From positions 434,001 to 498,000 of the forward strand of contig NZ_FNSC01000001.1 of the NCBI RefSeq assembly GCF_900105355.1: DNA of 64,000 bases, read 5' to 3'. A model generated the notes under the pieces. The model was not told the DNA's origin and did no database searches. It saw only the letters and a list, made by a program, of their open reading frames with translations. This stretch comes from Pseudomonas anguilliseptica. Its GTDB lineage: Bacteria > Pseudomonadota > Gammaproteobacteria > Pseudomonadales > Pseudomonadaceae. This document shows, in pieces, positions 19,117 through 28,780 of this stretch (position 1 is its first letter; every line of letters starts with the position of its first letter). The position numbers and the translations under genes are program-made.

Positions 19117-19917
19117 ATGCCTGATGTAACCCTGACCACCCTGCAAAGCCTCAAGCAGAGCGGCGAGAAAATCGCCATGCTGACCTGCTATGACGCCACG
19201 TTCGCCCAGACGGCCTGCCAGGCCGGTGTCGATGTGCTGCTGGTGGGCGATTCCCTCGGCATGGTCTTGCAAGGCCATGACAGCACGCTGCCCGTCACGG
19301 TCGCCGAAATGGCGTACCACACCGCCAGCGTCAAACGTGGCAACCAGGGCGCGCTGATTCTCGCCGACCTGCCCTTCATGGCCTACGCCACCCTTGAGCA
19401 AGCCCTGAACAACAGCGCTGCATTGATGCAGGCCGGCGCCCACATGGTCAAGCTGGAAGGTGCAGCCTGGCTGGCTGAGCCGATTCGCCAACTGGCCGAA
19501 CGCGGCGTACCGGTCTGTGCCCATCTGGGCTTGACCCCGCAGGCGGTGAATATCCTTGGTGGTTATAAAGTTCAGGGCCGCCAGGAAGCTCAGGCACGGC
19601 AGATGCGTGCCGATGCCATGGCCCTGGAGCAAGCCGGTGCCGCCATGCTATTGCTCGAATGCGTGCCCAGCGAGCTGGCTGCCGAAATCAGCCAGGCGGT
19701 GAAAATCCCGGTGATCGGCATTGGCGCAGGTGCAGCCACCGACGGCCAGGTACTAGTGCTGCACGACATGCTTGGGCTATCGCTGAGCGGCCGCACGCCG
19801 AAGTTCGTGAAAAATTTCATGGCCGGCCAGAGCAGCATCCAGAACGCCATCAGCGCCTACGTCAAAGCGGTCAAAGACCAGAGCTTCCCAGCAGTCGAAC
19901 ACGGATTTTCTGCATGA
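19117..19917 (+). CDS. panB: 3-methyl-2-oxobutanoate hydroxymethyltransferase
   Basis: A 266-residue TIM-barrel enzyme making ketopantoate for pantothenate (vitamin B5) and CoA. Family motifs: [27 protein letters not shown] (metal and substrate site), HMVKLEGA, and PVIGIGAG. The ATG at 19117 gives [10 protein letters not shown] with GAGGA at 19103-19107; an upstream GTG in the same frame is less likely. It overlaps panC by 4 bases (ATGA). Confidence 0.95.
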   Translation: MPDVTLTTLQSLKQSGEKIAMLTCYDATFAQTACQAGVDVLLVGDSLGMVLQGHDSTLPVTVAEMAYHTASVKRGNQGALILADLPFMAYATLEQALNNSAALMQAGAHMVKLEGAAWLAEPIRQLAERGVPVCAHLGLTPQAVNILGGYKVQGRQEAQARQMRADAMALEQAGAAMLLLECVPSELAAEISQAVKIPVIGIGAGAATDGQVLVLHDMLGLSLSGRTPKFVKNFMAGQSSIQNAISAYVKAVKDQSFPAVEHGFSA

Positions 19918-20774
19918 ACACAGTGAAAAGCGTGCGCGAGTTGCGCGCCGCTGTCGCCCAGGCCCGCGCCGAAGGCAAACAGATCGCCTTCGTCCCGACC
20001 ATGGGCAATCTCCACGCCGGTCACGCCGCACTGGTGGAGAAAGCCGCCCAGCGCGCGGACTTCGTGGTCGCCAGCATCTTCGTCAATCCGTTGCAGTTCG
20101 GCCCCAGCGAAGACCTCGACAAATACCCGCGCACCCTACTCGCCGATCAGGAAAAACTGGTCGAAGCCGGCTGCCACCTGCTGTTTACTCCCGATGTCGA
20201 GGAAATCTACCCGCATGGCATGGACGGCCAGACCCGCGTCAGCGTGCCAGGCGTATCCGAAGGCTTGTGTGGCGCCAGTCGCCCAGGGCACTTCGAAGGC
20301 GTCGCCACTGTGGTGAGCAAGCTGTTCAATATGGTGCAGCCTGACCTGGCAATTTTCGGCCAGAAGGATTTCCAGCAACTGGCGGTGATCCGCACCCTGG
20401 TGCGCGACCTGAATATGCCGATCCAGATTATCGGCGAGCCGACCGTACGCGCCGAAGATGGCCTGGCGCTGTCCTCGCGCAACGGTTACCTGACTGCCGA
20501 ACAGCGTGAAGTTGCGCCGGTGCTGTACCGCTCCCTACAGGAGATAGCCGCGGCGATCCGCGCCGGTGACCGCGACTACGCCACGCTGGTTGCCGCAGCA
20601 CAGCAGCAACACAGCGCCGCAGGTTTTCGCCCGGATTACCTGGAAGTACGCGAAGCCAACAGCCTGAGCCCGGCCAGCGCCGATGATCGCCAGCTGGTGA
20701 TTCTGGTGGCCGCCTTTATTGGCAGCACCCGACTGATCGACAACCTGGCTTTCGACCTCGATACTCCAGGCTGA
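19914..20774 (+). CDS. panC: Pantoate--beta-alanine ligase
   Basis: A 286-residue pantothenate synthetase that joins pantoate and beta-alanine with ATP. The HIGH-like motif [13 protein letters not shown] and the KMSKS-like ALSSRNGYL are present, with [12 protein letters not shown] between. It overlaps panB (ATGA) and is followed by a terminator. Aspartate decarboxylase panD, which follows panC in P. aeruginosa, is absent here. Confidence 0.95.
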   Translation: MNTVKSVRELRAAVAQARAEGKQIAFVPTMGNLHAGHAALVEKAAQRADFVVASIFVNPLQFGPSEDLDKYPRTLLADQEKLVEAGCHLLFTPDVEEIYPHGMDGQTRVSVPGVSEGLCGASRPGHFEGVATVVSKLFNMVQPDLAIFGQKDFQQLAVIRTLVRDLNMPIQIIGEPTVRAEDGLALSSRNGYLTAEQREVAPVLYRSLQEIAAAIRAGDRDYATLVAAAQQQHSAAGFRPDYLEVREANSLSPASADDRQLVILVAAFIGSTRLIDNLAFDLDTPG

Positions 20775-20819
20775 TCCACTGCGTAGATGCTGGCCCAACA
20801 CCCGCCAGTTACACTCAAG

Positions 20820-20843
20820 GCCCGGATCACACCGGGCTTTTTT
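20820..20843 (+). terminator. Rho-independent terminator after panC
   Basis: Stem GCCCGG (20820-20825) and CCGGGC (20832-20837), 6-base loop, then six T. It separates the pan genes from pgi. Confidence 0.85.
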
Positions 20844-20881
20844 GCATATATCGTCGCACCCAGAGCAAGGAACACGCACCA

Positions 20882-22546
20882 ATGGCCTATTTCCAGCAGC
20901 CGCATGACGTCACCAGCCTGCCCGCCTGGCAGGCGCTGCGCGAGCAGCGCGAGCAGATGAACGACTTCAGCATGCGCGAGGCCTTTGCCAGTGATCCACA
21001 ACGCTTTAACCGCTTCTCTCTGAGCAGCTGCGGCCTGCTGCTGGATTACTCGAAGAATCTGATCGACGAAAAGACCCTGGCACTGTTGGTACAACTGGCC
21101 GAACAGACCCAGTTGCAGGAATCCATTCAAGCGCTGTTCAACGGCGATAAGGTCAATGCCTCAGAGGGCCGCGCCGCACTGCACACGGCCCTGCGCAGCC
21201 CGATTGGCCGTAGCCTGAAACTCGACGGTGTCGACCTGATTCCGCAAGTACACCGTGTACTGCATCAGATGACCGAACTGGTCAGCCGCGTGCACAGCGG
21301 CCTGTGGCGTGGCTACAGCGACAAACCGATCACCGAGGTGGTGAATATCGGTATCGGCGGTTCGTTCCTCGGCCCGCAACTGGTTTCCGAAGCACTGCGG
21401 CCCTTTACCCAGCGTGGCGTGCGCTGCCATTACCTGGCCAATATCGACGGCAGTGAATTCCGCGAGCTGACCGCACGCCTGAATCCGCAAACCACCTTGT
21501 TTATCGTCTCGTCAAAATCCTTCGGCACTCTGGAAACCCTGAAAAACGCTCTGGCCGCACGCGACTGGTACCTGGCCCTGGGCGGTCCGGAAGCCGAGCT
21601 GCACAAACACTTTATTGCGGTGACCAGCAACCAGAAGGCCGCCATCGAGTTCGGTATCAAGACGGAAAACATCTTCCCGATGTGGGACTGGGTCGGCGGG
21701 CGCTACTCGCTGTGGTCGGCCATCGGCCTGCCAATTGCCCTGGCCATCGGCATCTCCAACTTCAAGGAACTGCTGGCCGGCGCCTATGCCATGGACCAGC
21801 ACTTCACCCAGGCGCCGCTGGCCGAGAACATGCCGGTATTGATGGCCCTGCTGGGCATCTGGTACGGCAACTTCTGGGGCGCAAAAAGCCAGGCGATTCT
21901 GCCCTACGATCACTACCTGCGTAACTTCACCAAGCATTTGCAGCAGCTGGATATGGAATCCAACGGCAAGAGCGTGCGCCAGGATGGCAGCCCAGTGGAC
22001 TTCAGCACCGGGCCGGTGATCTGGGGCGGCGTCGGCTGCAACGGTCAGCATGCCTACCACCAGTTGCTGCACCAGGGCACTGAGCTGATCCCGGCGGACT
22101 TTATCGTGCCGGTCAACAGTTTCAGCCCCCTGGCCGACCACCACCAATGGCTGTTTGCCAACTGCCTGTCGCAGAGCCAGGCACTGATGCACGGCAAAAC
22201 CCGCGCCGAGGCTGAGGCCGAGCTGCGCGGCAAAGGCCTGGATGAGGCAGAAGTGCAGCGCCTGGCGCCGCACAAGATGATTCCCGGCAACCGCCCAAGC
22301 AATATCCTGGCGCTCAACCGCATCGACCCGTTCGGCCTCGGCGCGCTGGTGGCGCTGTATGAGCACAAGGTCTTCGTACAGAGCGCCATCTGGGGCATCA
22401 ACGCCTTTGATCAGTGGGGTGTCGAACTGGGCAAGGAGCTCGGCCAGGGCGTCTACCAGCGTCTCATCGGTCAGCTCGATGAACCTGCCAGTGACGCCTC
22501 GACACAGGGTCTGATCCAGCACTTCCGCGAGCGTCATCGCGGCTGA
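20882..22546 (+). CDS. pgi: Glucose-6-phosphate isomerase
   Basis: A 554-residue phosphoglucose isomerase interconverting glucose 6-phosphate and fructose 6-phosphate. Family sequences seen: [47 protein letters not shown] and GKELG near the C-terminus. Full length. Located between panC and acs, as in other Pseudomonas. The ATG follows an AAGGA at 20868-20872. Confidence 0.96.
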   Translation: MAYFQQPHDVTSLPAWQALREQREQMNDFSMREAFASDPQRFNRFSLSSCGLLLDYSKNLIDEKTLALLVQLAEQTQLQESIQALFNGDKVNASEGRAALHTALRSPIGRSLKLDGVDLIPQVHRVLHQMTELVSRVHSGLWRGYSDKPITEVVNIGIGGSFLGPQLVSEALRPFTQRGVRCHYLANIDGSEFRELTARLNPQTTLFIVSSKSFGTLETLKNALAARDWYLALGGPEAELHKHFIAVTSNQKAAIEFGIKTENIFPMWDWVGGRYSLWSAIGLPIALAIGISNFKELLAGAYAMDQHFTQAPLAENMPVLMALLGIWYGNFWGAKSQAILPYDHYLRNFTKHLQQLDMESNGKSVRQDGSPVDFSTGPVIWGGVGCNGQHAYHQLLHQGTELIPADFIVPVNSFSPLADHHQWLFANCLSQSQALMHGKTRAEAEAELRGKGLDEAEVQRLAPHKMIPGNRPSNILALNRIDPFGLGALVALYEHKVFVQSAIWGINAFDQWGVELGKELGQGVYQRLIGQLDEPASDASTQGLIQHFRERHRG

Positions 22547-22641
22547 GCCACGGCACCTGAGCACAAGGCCAGCACTTGAACCAAGCACCCGCTTGGGTGC
22601 ACCCTTACGGGCATTGCGGAACACAACAACAAGGACCCGTC

Positions 22642-24579
22642 ATGTTCGAAATCACCCGCCACCCCGTGCCCGATGCCGTGCGCCAACGCGCCCACTTGGA
22701 CAACGACGACTACCTGCGCCTGTACCAGCAATCGGTGGAGCAACCGGAAACCTTCTGGGCCGAGCAGGCCAAGGCCTTTCTTGACTGGAGCAAACCCTGG
22801 GACAGCGTGCAACAGGGCGACCTGCTTAGCGGTTCGGGCTCGTGGTTCAAGGGCGGGCAACTAAACGTCAGTTACAACTGCATCGACCGCCACCTGGAAA
22901 AGCGCGGCGAGCAGATCGCACTGATCTGGGAAGGCGACAACCCCGCAGAATCCGCCAACATCACCTATAACAAGCTGCACCACAACGTCAGCCGCCTGGC
23001 CAACGTGCTGAAAAGCCGTGGGGTGAAAAAGGGCGACAGGGTGTGCATCTATATGCCGATGATCCCCGAGGCCACCTACGCCATGCTCGCCTGCACGCGC
23101 ATCGGTGCCGTGCATTCGGTCGTGTTTGGCGGTTTCTCCCCGGATGCCCTGCGTGACCGTATCCTGGATGCCGATTGCCGCACAGTGATTACCGCCGATG
23201 AAGGCGTGCGCGGCGGCAAATACGTGGCGCTCAAGGCCAACGTCGACAAGGCCCTGCAAAGCTGCCCGGCCGTCAGCACAGTGGTGGTGGTCGAGCGCAC
23301 CCAGGGCGAGATCGACTGGGTAGAGGGCCGCGACATCTGGTATCACGAGGCCCTGCGTGAAGCCTCCGCCGATTGCCCGCCAGAGCCGATGGATGCCGAG
23401 GACCCGCTGTTTATCCTCTACACCTCCGGTTCCACCGGCAAACCCAAGGGCGTGCTGCACAGCACCGGCGGCTATCTGTTGATGGCGGCCATGACCCACA
23501 AATACGTGTTCGACTACCACGAAGGCGATATCTACTGGTGCACCGCCGACGTCGGCTGGGTCACCGGGCACAGCTATATCGTTTACGGCCCACTGGCCAA
23601 CGGCGCCACCAGCCTGATCTTCGAAGGCGTGCCCAACTACCCGGACGCCTCACGCTTCTGGCAGGTGATCGACAAGCATCAGGTGAATATCTTCTACACC
23701 GCCCCCACCGCCCTGCGCGCGCTGATGCGTGAGGGAAGCGGCCCGGTCGAATGCACCGAGCGCACCAGCCTGCGTTTGCTCGGCAGCGTCGGCGAGCCGA
23801 TCAACCCAGAAGCCTGGGAGTGGTATTACAACGTAGTCGGCGAACGCCGTTGCCCGATCGTCGACACCTGGTGGCAGACCGAAACCGGCGCCATCCTGAT
23901 CACCCCGCTGCCCGGCGCCACGGTTCTGAAACCCGGCTCGGCGACCCGGCCGTTCTTTGGCGTGCAACCGGTGCTGCTGGATGAACAGGGCAAGGAGATC
24001 GAGGGCCCCGGTGCCGGCGTACTGGCGATCAAGGACAGCTGGCCGAGCCAGATCCGCAGCGTCTACGGCGACCACCAGCGGATGATCGACACCTACCTGA
24101 AGCCCTACCCCGGCTACTACTTCAGCGGCGACGGCGCGCGCCGCGACGAGGATGGTTACTACTGGATCACCGGGCGCGTGGACGACGTGATCAACGTCTC
24201 CGGCCACCGCATCGGCACCGCCGAGGTGGAAAGCGCACTGGTGCTGCACGACGCCGTCGCCGAAGCCGCGGTGGTCGGCTACCCACACGACCTCAAGGGC
24301 CAGGGCATCTACGCCTTCGTCACGCCAATGAACGGCGTGGAAATCAACGATGCACTGAAGAAAGAGCTGCTGGCCCTGGTCGGCAAGGAAATCGGCAGTT
24401 TCGCCAAGCCCGAGCTGATCCAGTGGGCACCTGGTCTGCCGAAAACCCGTTCAGGCAAGATCATGCGGCGCATCCTGCGCAAGATCGCCTGCAACGAGCT
24501 GGAAAACATGGGCGATACCTCGACCCTGGCCGACCCGACGGTGGTCAACGGCCTGATCGAGCAGCGCCTGAACCGGTAG
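22642..24579 (+). CDS. acs: Acetyl-CoA synthetase
   Basis: A 645-residue AMP-forming acetate--CoA ligase. The P-loop is [19 protein letters not shown] (about 264-282), the acetate-site region is [10 protein letters not shown], and the acetylation-regulated lysine lies in [14 protein letters not shown] near the C-terminus. The start at 22642 has AAGGA 6 bases upstream; the longer frame from 22576 has no such site. The gene corresponds by position to acsB of P. aeruginosa. Confidence 0.95.
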   Translation: MFEITRHPVPDAVRQRAHLDNDDYLRLYQQSVEQPETFWAEQAKAFLDWSKPWDSVQQGDLLSGSGSWFKGGQLNVSYNCIDRHLEKRGEQIALIWEGDNPAESANITYNKLHHNVSRLANVLKSRGVKKGDRVCIYMPMIPEATYAMLACTRIGAVHSVVFGGFSPDALRDRILDADCRTVITADEGVRGGKYVALKANVDKALQSCPAVSTVVVVERTQGEIDWVEGRDIWYHEALREASADCPPEPMDAEDPLFILYTSGSTGKPKGVLHSTGGYLLMAAMTHKYVFDYHEGDIYWCTADVGWVTGHSYIVYGPLANGATSLIFEGVPNYPDASRFWQVIDKHQVNIFYTAPTALRALMREGSGPVECTERTSLRLLGSVGEPINPEAWEWYYNVVGERRCPIVDTWWQTETGAILITPLPGATVLKPGSATRPFFGVQPVLLDEQGKEIEGPGAGVLAIKDSWPSQIRSVYGDHQRMIDTYLKPYPGYYFSGDGARRDEDGYYWITGRVDDVINVSGHRIGTAEVESALVLHDAVAEAAVVGYPHDLKGQGIYAFVTPMNGVEINDALKKELLALVGKEIGSFAKPELIQWAPGLPKTRSGKIMRRILRKIACNELENMGDTSTLADPTVVNGLIEQRLNR

Positions 24580-24619
24580 GTTGGATTGAGGGGCACAGCC
24601 CTGAAGCCCAACGCGGTTA

Positions 24620-24641
24620 GCGGCACAGGCCACTGTGCCGC
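24620..24641 (+). terminator. Perfect hairpin after acs
   Basis: GCGGCACAG (24620-24628), loop GCCA, CTGTGCCGC (24633-24641): 9 perfect pairs but no T run. It lies among copies of a GGTTGGATTGAGG.../TTCGCTGCGCTCAACCCA-type extragenic sequence common in Pseudomonas gaps. Its role in termination is possible, not shown. Confidence 0.4.
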
Positions 24642-24720
24642 CTGACAACCAGCTCACTGGGCTTCGCTGCGCTCAACCCAGTTTCCCCACTGCAGTGCCA
24701 TTTGCTTGAGCTTCGCCCCC

Positions 24721-25596
24721 ATGGAATTTTTGCGCCGCCGTATCGAAAGCCAAGTTCTTAGTCTCAGCGGTATCGCCTTGGGGCAAATCGACTTCGAAAA
24801 CCCCAAGGGTGATCCCGGCCTGTTCGGCCCCGATTCGGTGAGCTGGCAGGTACATGGCGACTTCACTAGCATGCTGATCGGCGGTATCAGCGCTCTACTG
24901 CTGCAAGCCTTGCACCCCCTGGCTCTGGCCGGGGTGTGGGACCACTCGAACTTTCGTGAAGACCTGCTCGGTCGCCTGCGCCGCACCGGACAGTTTATTT
25001 CCGGCACCACCTACGGCTCTCGCGCCGATGCCGACTGGCTGATCGACAAGGTCAAGACCATTCACCTCCAGGTCACAGGCACCGCCCCGGATGGTCGCGA
25101 CTACGCTGCCAGTGACCCGGCGCTGTTGACCTGGGTACATGTGGCCGAGGTGCACAGCTTTCTCCAGGCCCACCTGCGTTACCGCAATCCACAGCTGAGT
25201 GAGGCCGACCAGGATCGCTACTACGCAGAAATTGCCCTGATCGCCGAACGCCTGGGCGCCACCCAGGTGCCGCGCTCACGCGCCGAGGTCGCGACCTACC
25301 TGGCCTCGATACGCTCCGAGCTGCGCTGCGATGAACGCTCGCTGGAGATTCTACGCATCCTGCTCAACGCCCCGGCACCTAGCGCCCTCGCCGCCCCGGC
25401 GGCCAAGCTGCTGATGCAGGCCGGTATCGACCTGCTGCCGGAGTGGGCGCAGCAGATGCTCGGCCAGCAAATCAGTCCTGCGCGCAGCCGAATGATCCAT
25501 AGCGGCGTGCACAGCCTGGCCCCAGCGCTGCGCTGGGCGGTACGTGGCGGCGCCATTCACCGCGCGCACCGGCGTCTGAATCTGCCACCGCGCTGA
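24721..25596 (+). CDS. Oxygenase MpaB-like (DUF2236) protein
   Basis: A 291-residue protein of the DUF2236/MpaB family, haem-binding all-helical proteins with oxygenase or latex-clearing-type relatives. Typical segments are [34 protein letters not shown] and [14 protein letters not shown], with His and Arg residues placed as in the family. The ATG at 24721 begins [10 protein letters not shown]; a TTG 15 bases earlier is possible. It is a single gene between acs and the thiolase; the substrate is unknown. Confidence 0.82.
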   Translation: MEFLRRRIESQVLSLSGIALGQIDFENPKGDPGLFGPDSVSWQVHGDFTSMLIGGISALLLQALHPLALAGVWDHSNFREDLLGRLRRTGQFISGTTYGSRADADWLIDKVKTIHLQVTGTAPDGRDYAASDPALLTWVHVAEVHSFLQAHLRYRNPQLSEADQDRYYAEIALIAERLGATQVPRSRAEVATYLASIRSELRCDERSLEILRILLNAPAPSALAAPAAKLLMQAGIDLLPEWAQQMLGQQISPARSRMIHSGVHSLAPALRWAVRGGAIHRAHRRLNLPPR

Positions 25597-25691
25597 CCGG
25601 CCGGTTCGCAAGCTGGCCGTATACAAAGTCGCTGTGCCACCATAGCGACCTTTCGCGGCCCGCCGCGCCTGTCACTTGTGAGGATCGCGTG

Positions 25692-26873
25692 ATGCAAGAC
25701 GTCGTCATCGTTGCCGCCACCCGCACCGCCATCGGCAGCTTCCAGGGTTCACTGGCGAATATCCCGGCACCGGAACTGGGCGCAGCGGTGATCCGCCGCC
25801 TGCTGGAGCAGACCGGCCTGGATGGCGCACAGGTCGACGAAGTAATCCTCGGCCAGGTGTTGACCGCCGGCAGCGGGCAGAATCCGGCGCGGCAGGCCGC
25901 CATCCTCGCCGGCCTGCCGCACGCCGTACCGGCCCTGACCCTGAACAAGGTTTGCGGCTCGGGCCTCAAAGCCCTGCACCTGGGTGCCCAGGCCATTCGC
26001 TGCGGCGACGCCGAGGTGATCATCGCCGGCGGTATGGAGAACATGAGCCTCTCCCCTTACGTCATGCCCGGCGCCCGCACCGGCCTGCGCATGGGCCACG
26101 GGAAGGTCATCGATACGATGATCACTGACGGCCTGTGGGATTCCTTCAACGACTACCACATGGGCATCACTGCCGAGAACCTGGTCGACAAATACAACAT
26201 CAGCCGCGAAGAGCAGGACGCCTTCGCCGCCGCCTCGCAGCAGAAAGCCGTGGCCGCTATCGAGGCCGGGCGCTTTGTCGATGAAATCACCCCGATCATG
26301 ATTCCGCAGCGCAAGGGCGACCCAATCGCCTTCGCCACCGACGAACAGCCGCGCGCCGGCACCACAGCCGAGTCCTTGGGCAAACTCAAACCGGCCTTCA
26401 AGAAGGACGGCAGCGTCACCGCCGGCAACGCCTCCAGCCTCAACGACGGCGCTTCCGCCGTGCTGCTGATGAGCGCCGCCAAAGCCCAGATCCTGGGCCT
26501 GCCGGTACTGGCGAAGATCGCCAGCTACGCCAATGCCGGTGTCGATCCGGCGATCATGGGGATCGGCCCAGTCGGCGCCACTCAGCGCTGCTTGGCCAAG
26601 GCCGGCTGGCAACTGAGTGATCTGGACCTGATCGAAGCCAACGAAGCCTTCGCCGCCCAAGCGCTGGCAGTGGGTAAGGAGCTGGGCTGGGATGCCAGCA
26701 AGGTCAACGTCAACGGCGGCGCCATCGCCCTCGGCCATCCGATTGGCGGCTCCGGCTGCCGCGTGCTAGTCACCCTGCTGCACGAGATGATCAAGCGCGA
26801 CGCCAAGAAAGGCCTCGCCACCCTGTGCATCGGTGGCGGCCAGGGCGTGGCATTGGCTATCGAACGGGCCTGA
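25692..26873 (+). CDS. Acetyl-CoA C-acetyltransferase (thiolase)
   Basis: A 393-residue biosynthetic-type thiolase condensing two acetyl-CoA to acetoacetyl-CoA, or the reverse. The catalytic residues are in place: Cys88 ([10 protein letters not shown]), His349 ([10 protein letters not shown]) and Cys379 (LCIGGGQG). AGGA lies 7 bases before the ATG. Pseudomonas has several such paralogues (atoB/phaA type), so no symbol is given. It is followed by a strong terminator and is probably monocistronic. Confidence 0.92.
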   Translation: MQDVVIVAATRTAIGSFQGSLANIPAPELGAAVIRRLLEQTGLDGAQVDEVILGQVLTAGSGQNPARQAAILAGLPHAVPALTLNKVCGSGLKALHLGAQAIRCGDAEVIIAGGMENMSLSPYVMPGARTGLRMGHGKVIDTMITDGLWDSFNDYHMGITAENLVDKYNISREEQDAFAAASQQKAVAAIEAGRFVDEITPIMIPQRKGDPIAFATDEQPRAGTTAESLGKLKPAFKKDGSVTAGNASSLNDGASAVLLMSAAKAQILGLPVLAKIASYANAGVDPAIMGIGPVGATQRCLAKAGWQLSDLDLIEANEAFAAQALAVGKELGWDASKVNVNGGAIALGHPIGGSGCRVLVTLLHEMIKRDAKKGLATLCIGGGQGVALAIERA

Positions 26874-26900
26874 TAACAGCGCTTAGCTGTAGCTAGAAAA

Positions 26901-26936
26901 AAGCCGGCCCCATCAATCATGAGGCCGGCTTTTTTA
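26901..26936 (+). terminator. Rho-independent terminator of the thiolase gene
   Basis: AAGCCGGCC (26901-26909) pairs with GGCCGGCTT (26923-26931), followed by a T run and preceded by an A run, so it could also act on the other strand. Confidence 0.88.
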
Positions 26937-27049
26937 TTTACCATCGACAGCAATGATGATTGCTATTGACCGCCTGCGTTTCTCAAGAGTCGGGCTGCGG
27001 CGCAATATTAGCCCCGTAGCCACTTACCCACTCTTCCGAGGACACCCAG

Positions 27050-27541
27050 ATGAACAAGTACCTGATCGCTTCCCTGCTTGCCGCCAGCCTGACCAGCAAC
27101 GTTTTCGCCGCTGACGGTGCTGAACGTACCCTGAGCAACCGTATCGCCGCTGATGGCTTTGACCGCACCAGCATCAACCGCATCGCCGAAGACGGTGCAG
27201 ATCGTATTGGTGGTAACCGTATCGCTGCTGACGGCGCTGACCGTACTGGCGCTAACCGCATCGCTGCCGACGGCTTCGACCGTACCAGCATCAACCGTAT
27301 CGCTGCCGATGGCGCTGACCACACTGGTGGTAACCGTGTAGCTGCTGACGGCGCTGACCGCACTGGCGGCAACCGCGTAGCCGCTGATGGTGCCGACCGC
27401 ACTGGCGGCAACCGTGTAGCTGCTGACGGCGCTGACCGTACCAGCATCAACCGTATCGCTGCCGATGGCGCTGACCGTACTGGTGGCAACCGCATCGCTG
27501 CTGATGGTGCTGATCGCACGGGCATCAACCGCATCGCCTGA
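27050..27541 (+). CDS. Secreted protein composed entirely of 13-residue repeats
   Basis: A 163-residue protein: a 20-residue Sec signal (MNKYLIASLLAASLTSNVFA) followed by exactly eleven 13-residue units, consensus ADGADRTGGNRIA, with no other sequence. Variants are ADGFDRTSINRIA (twice), EDGADRIGGNRIA and ADGADHTGGNRVA. GAGGA precedes the ATG. It is isolated between two terminators. The function is unknown to me. The acidic D and basic R alternate regularly, which suggests a repetitive fold or ion-binding surface, but this is not demonstrable here. Confidence 0.85.
   Translation: MNKYLIASLLAASLTSNVFAADGAERTLSNRIAADGFDRTSINRIAEDGADRIGGNRIAADGADRTGANRIAADGFDRTSINRIAADGADHTGGNRVAADGADRTGGNRVAADGADRTGGNRVAADGADRTSINRIAADGADRTGGNRIAADGADRTGINRIA
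27110..27538 (+). repeat. Eleven tandem 39-bp coding repeats
   Basis: Eleven in-frame 39-bp units (429 bp) encode the 13-residue repeat. The units differ mainly at third codon positions (GGT/GGC, CGT/CGC, ATC/GTA), so the protein sequence is better kept than the DNA. Confidence 0.85.
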
Positions 27542-27563
27542 TTGCATCATCACTCGCAAATTA

Positions 27564-27585
27564 AAGGGCACCTCAGGGTGCCCTT
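27564..27585 (+). terminator. Terminator hairpin after the repeat-protein gene
   Basis: AAGGGCACC (27564-27572), loop TCAG, GGTGCCCTT (27577-27585); 9-bp perfect stem followed by a weak T run (GCTGATTTT). Confidence 0.7.
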
Positions 27586-27661
27586 GCTGATTTTGCCAAG
27601 CCCGCGTCCCGGCAGGTGATTCTTGATAAACTGCGCGCCCTCCTTTTTCGAGTCGCCGCGC

Positions 27662-28678
27662 ATGCCCTCTCTCGATCAGGCGCTGCGCGCCGCCCTGCAT
27701 AACCGTCACGACCTGCTGGCTGAACTGCATCAGCAAGGCACTGACTGCTACCGCCTGTTCCATGGCAGCCAGGAAGGTGCCGGCGGCTTGACCATCGACC
27801 GTTACGGTCCGCAATTGCTGGTACAGAGCTTCCACCAGAGCCTGAGTCGCGACGAACTGCTGCAACTGGCTGAGCAATGCCAGGTCAGCCTCGGCCCCCC
27901 ACTGCTGCTGGTCTACAACGACCGGTCCCAGGGTAACTCGCGAATCGACCGCACTGATTCGGTCTATCAGGCAGAGCCTAGCGCACTGGAAGACCTGATC
28001 GGCCATGAATGGGGGCTCAACTACCGCGTCCGTGGCCGCCATGCAGGGCAAGATCCATTGCTGTTTCTCGACCTGCGCAACGCACGCGGCTGGGTCAAAA
28101 CGCACAGCGCTGACAAGTCAGTGCTTAACCTGTTCGCCTACACCTGCGGTGTCGGTTTGAGCGCAGCCGCTGGGGGAGCCCGCGAAGTCGTCAATCTGGA
28201 TTTTGCCGAAGGCAATCTGGCGGTAGCCCGCGAAAATGGCCAGCTCAACCCACAGCTGCAAGCCATGCAGTTTGTGCAGTCGGACTACTTCCCAGCGATT
28301 CGCCAACTGGCCGGTCTGCCGATCAACGCCCGTCGCGGGCAGAAGCTGCCGCATTACCCGCGCCTTGAACAGCGTCAGTTCGACCTGGTGCTGCTCGACC
28401 CGCCCGCGTGGGCCAAGAGCGCTTTCGGCACTGTCGATCTGCTGCGCGATTATCAGAGCCTGCTCAAACCTGCGATTCTCGCCACCGCCGATGATGGTGT
28501 GCTGATCTGCTGCAACAACCTGGCAAAAATCGCCATGGCCGATTGGCGCGAACAGATGCTGCGCTGCGCGGAAAAGCTCGGCCGCCCGGTACGTGACTGG
28601 CAGGTGCTGCCACCGGCCAGCGACTTCCCCTCACAGGATGGCCAACCGCCGCTGAAAACCCTGATCCTGCAGTTCTGA
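27662..28678 (+). CDS. Class I SAM-dependent methyltransferase (RlmI/rRNA-type)
   Basis: A 338-residue methyltransferase of the group that includes 23S rRNA m5C methyltransferase RlmI. It has the N-terminal segment GLTIDRYGPQLLVQSF, the SAM motif NLFAYTCGVGLSAA, and the catalytic DPPAWAKSAFG. It is shorter than RlmI (about 396) and lacks an obvious N-terminal PUA domain. ATG 27662 gives MPSLDQALRAAL; the frame is open 39 bases further upstream without a clear ribosome site. The RNA target cannot be read from the sequence. Confidence 0.85.
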   Translation: MPSLDQALRAALHNRHDLLAELHQQGTDCYRLFHGSQEGAGGLTIDRYGPQLLVQSFHQSLSRDELLQLAEQCQVSLGPPLLLVYNDRSQGNSRIDRTDSVYQAEPSALEDLIGHEWGLNYRVRGRHAGQDPLLFLDLRNARGWVKTHSADKSVLNLFAYTCGVGLSAAAGGAREVVNLDFAEGNLAVARENGQLNPQLQAMQFVQSDYFPAIRQLAGLPINARRGQKLPHYPRLEQRQFDLVLLDPPAWAKSAFGTVDLLRDYQSLLKPAILATADDGVLICCNNLAKIAMADWREQMLRCAEKLGRPVRDWQVLPPASDFPSQDGQPPLKTLILQF

Positions 28679-28780
28679 TGTACCCGTCTGCGTGAAGAAA
28701 ATCGCCGCGCAGAGCCTCTGCGGAACTGCGCACGCGTGCCATACTCCAAGGCACTTCTCGTCGGGATAGATGACGTTTTT

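Noticed and set aside
26983..27534. 183- and 365-codon minus-strand ORFs over the 13-residue repeat gene
   Set aside because: Antisense frames of the repeats; the plus strand has the ribosome site, signal peptide and terminator.
27110..27538. CRISPR or non-coding satellite in the 39-bp repeats
   Set aside because: Repeats are directly adjacent, in frame after a signal peptide, and vary mostly at third codon positions.
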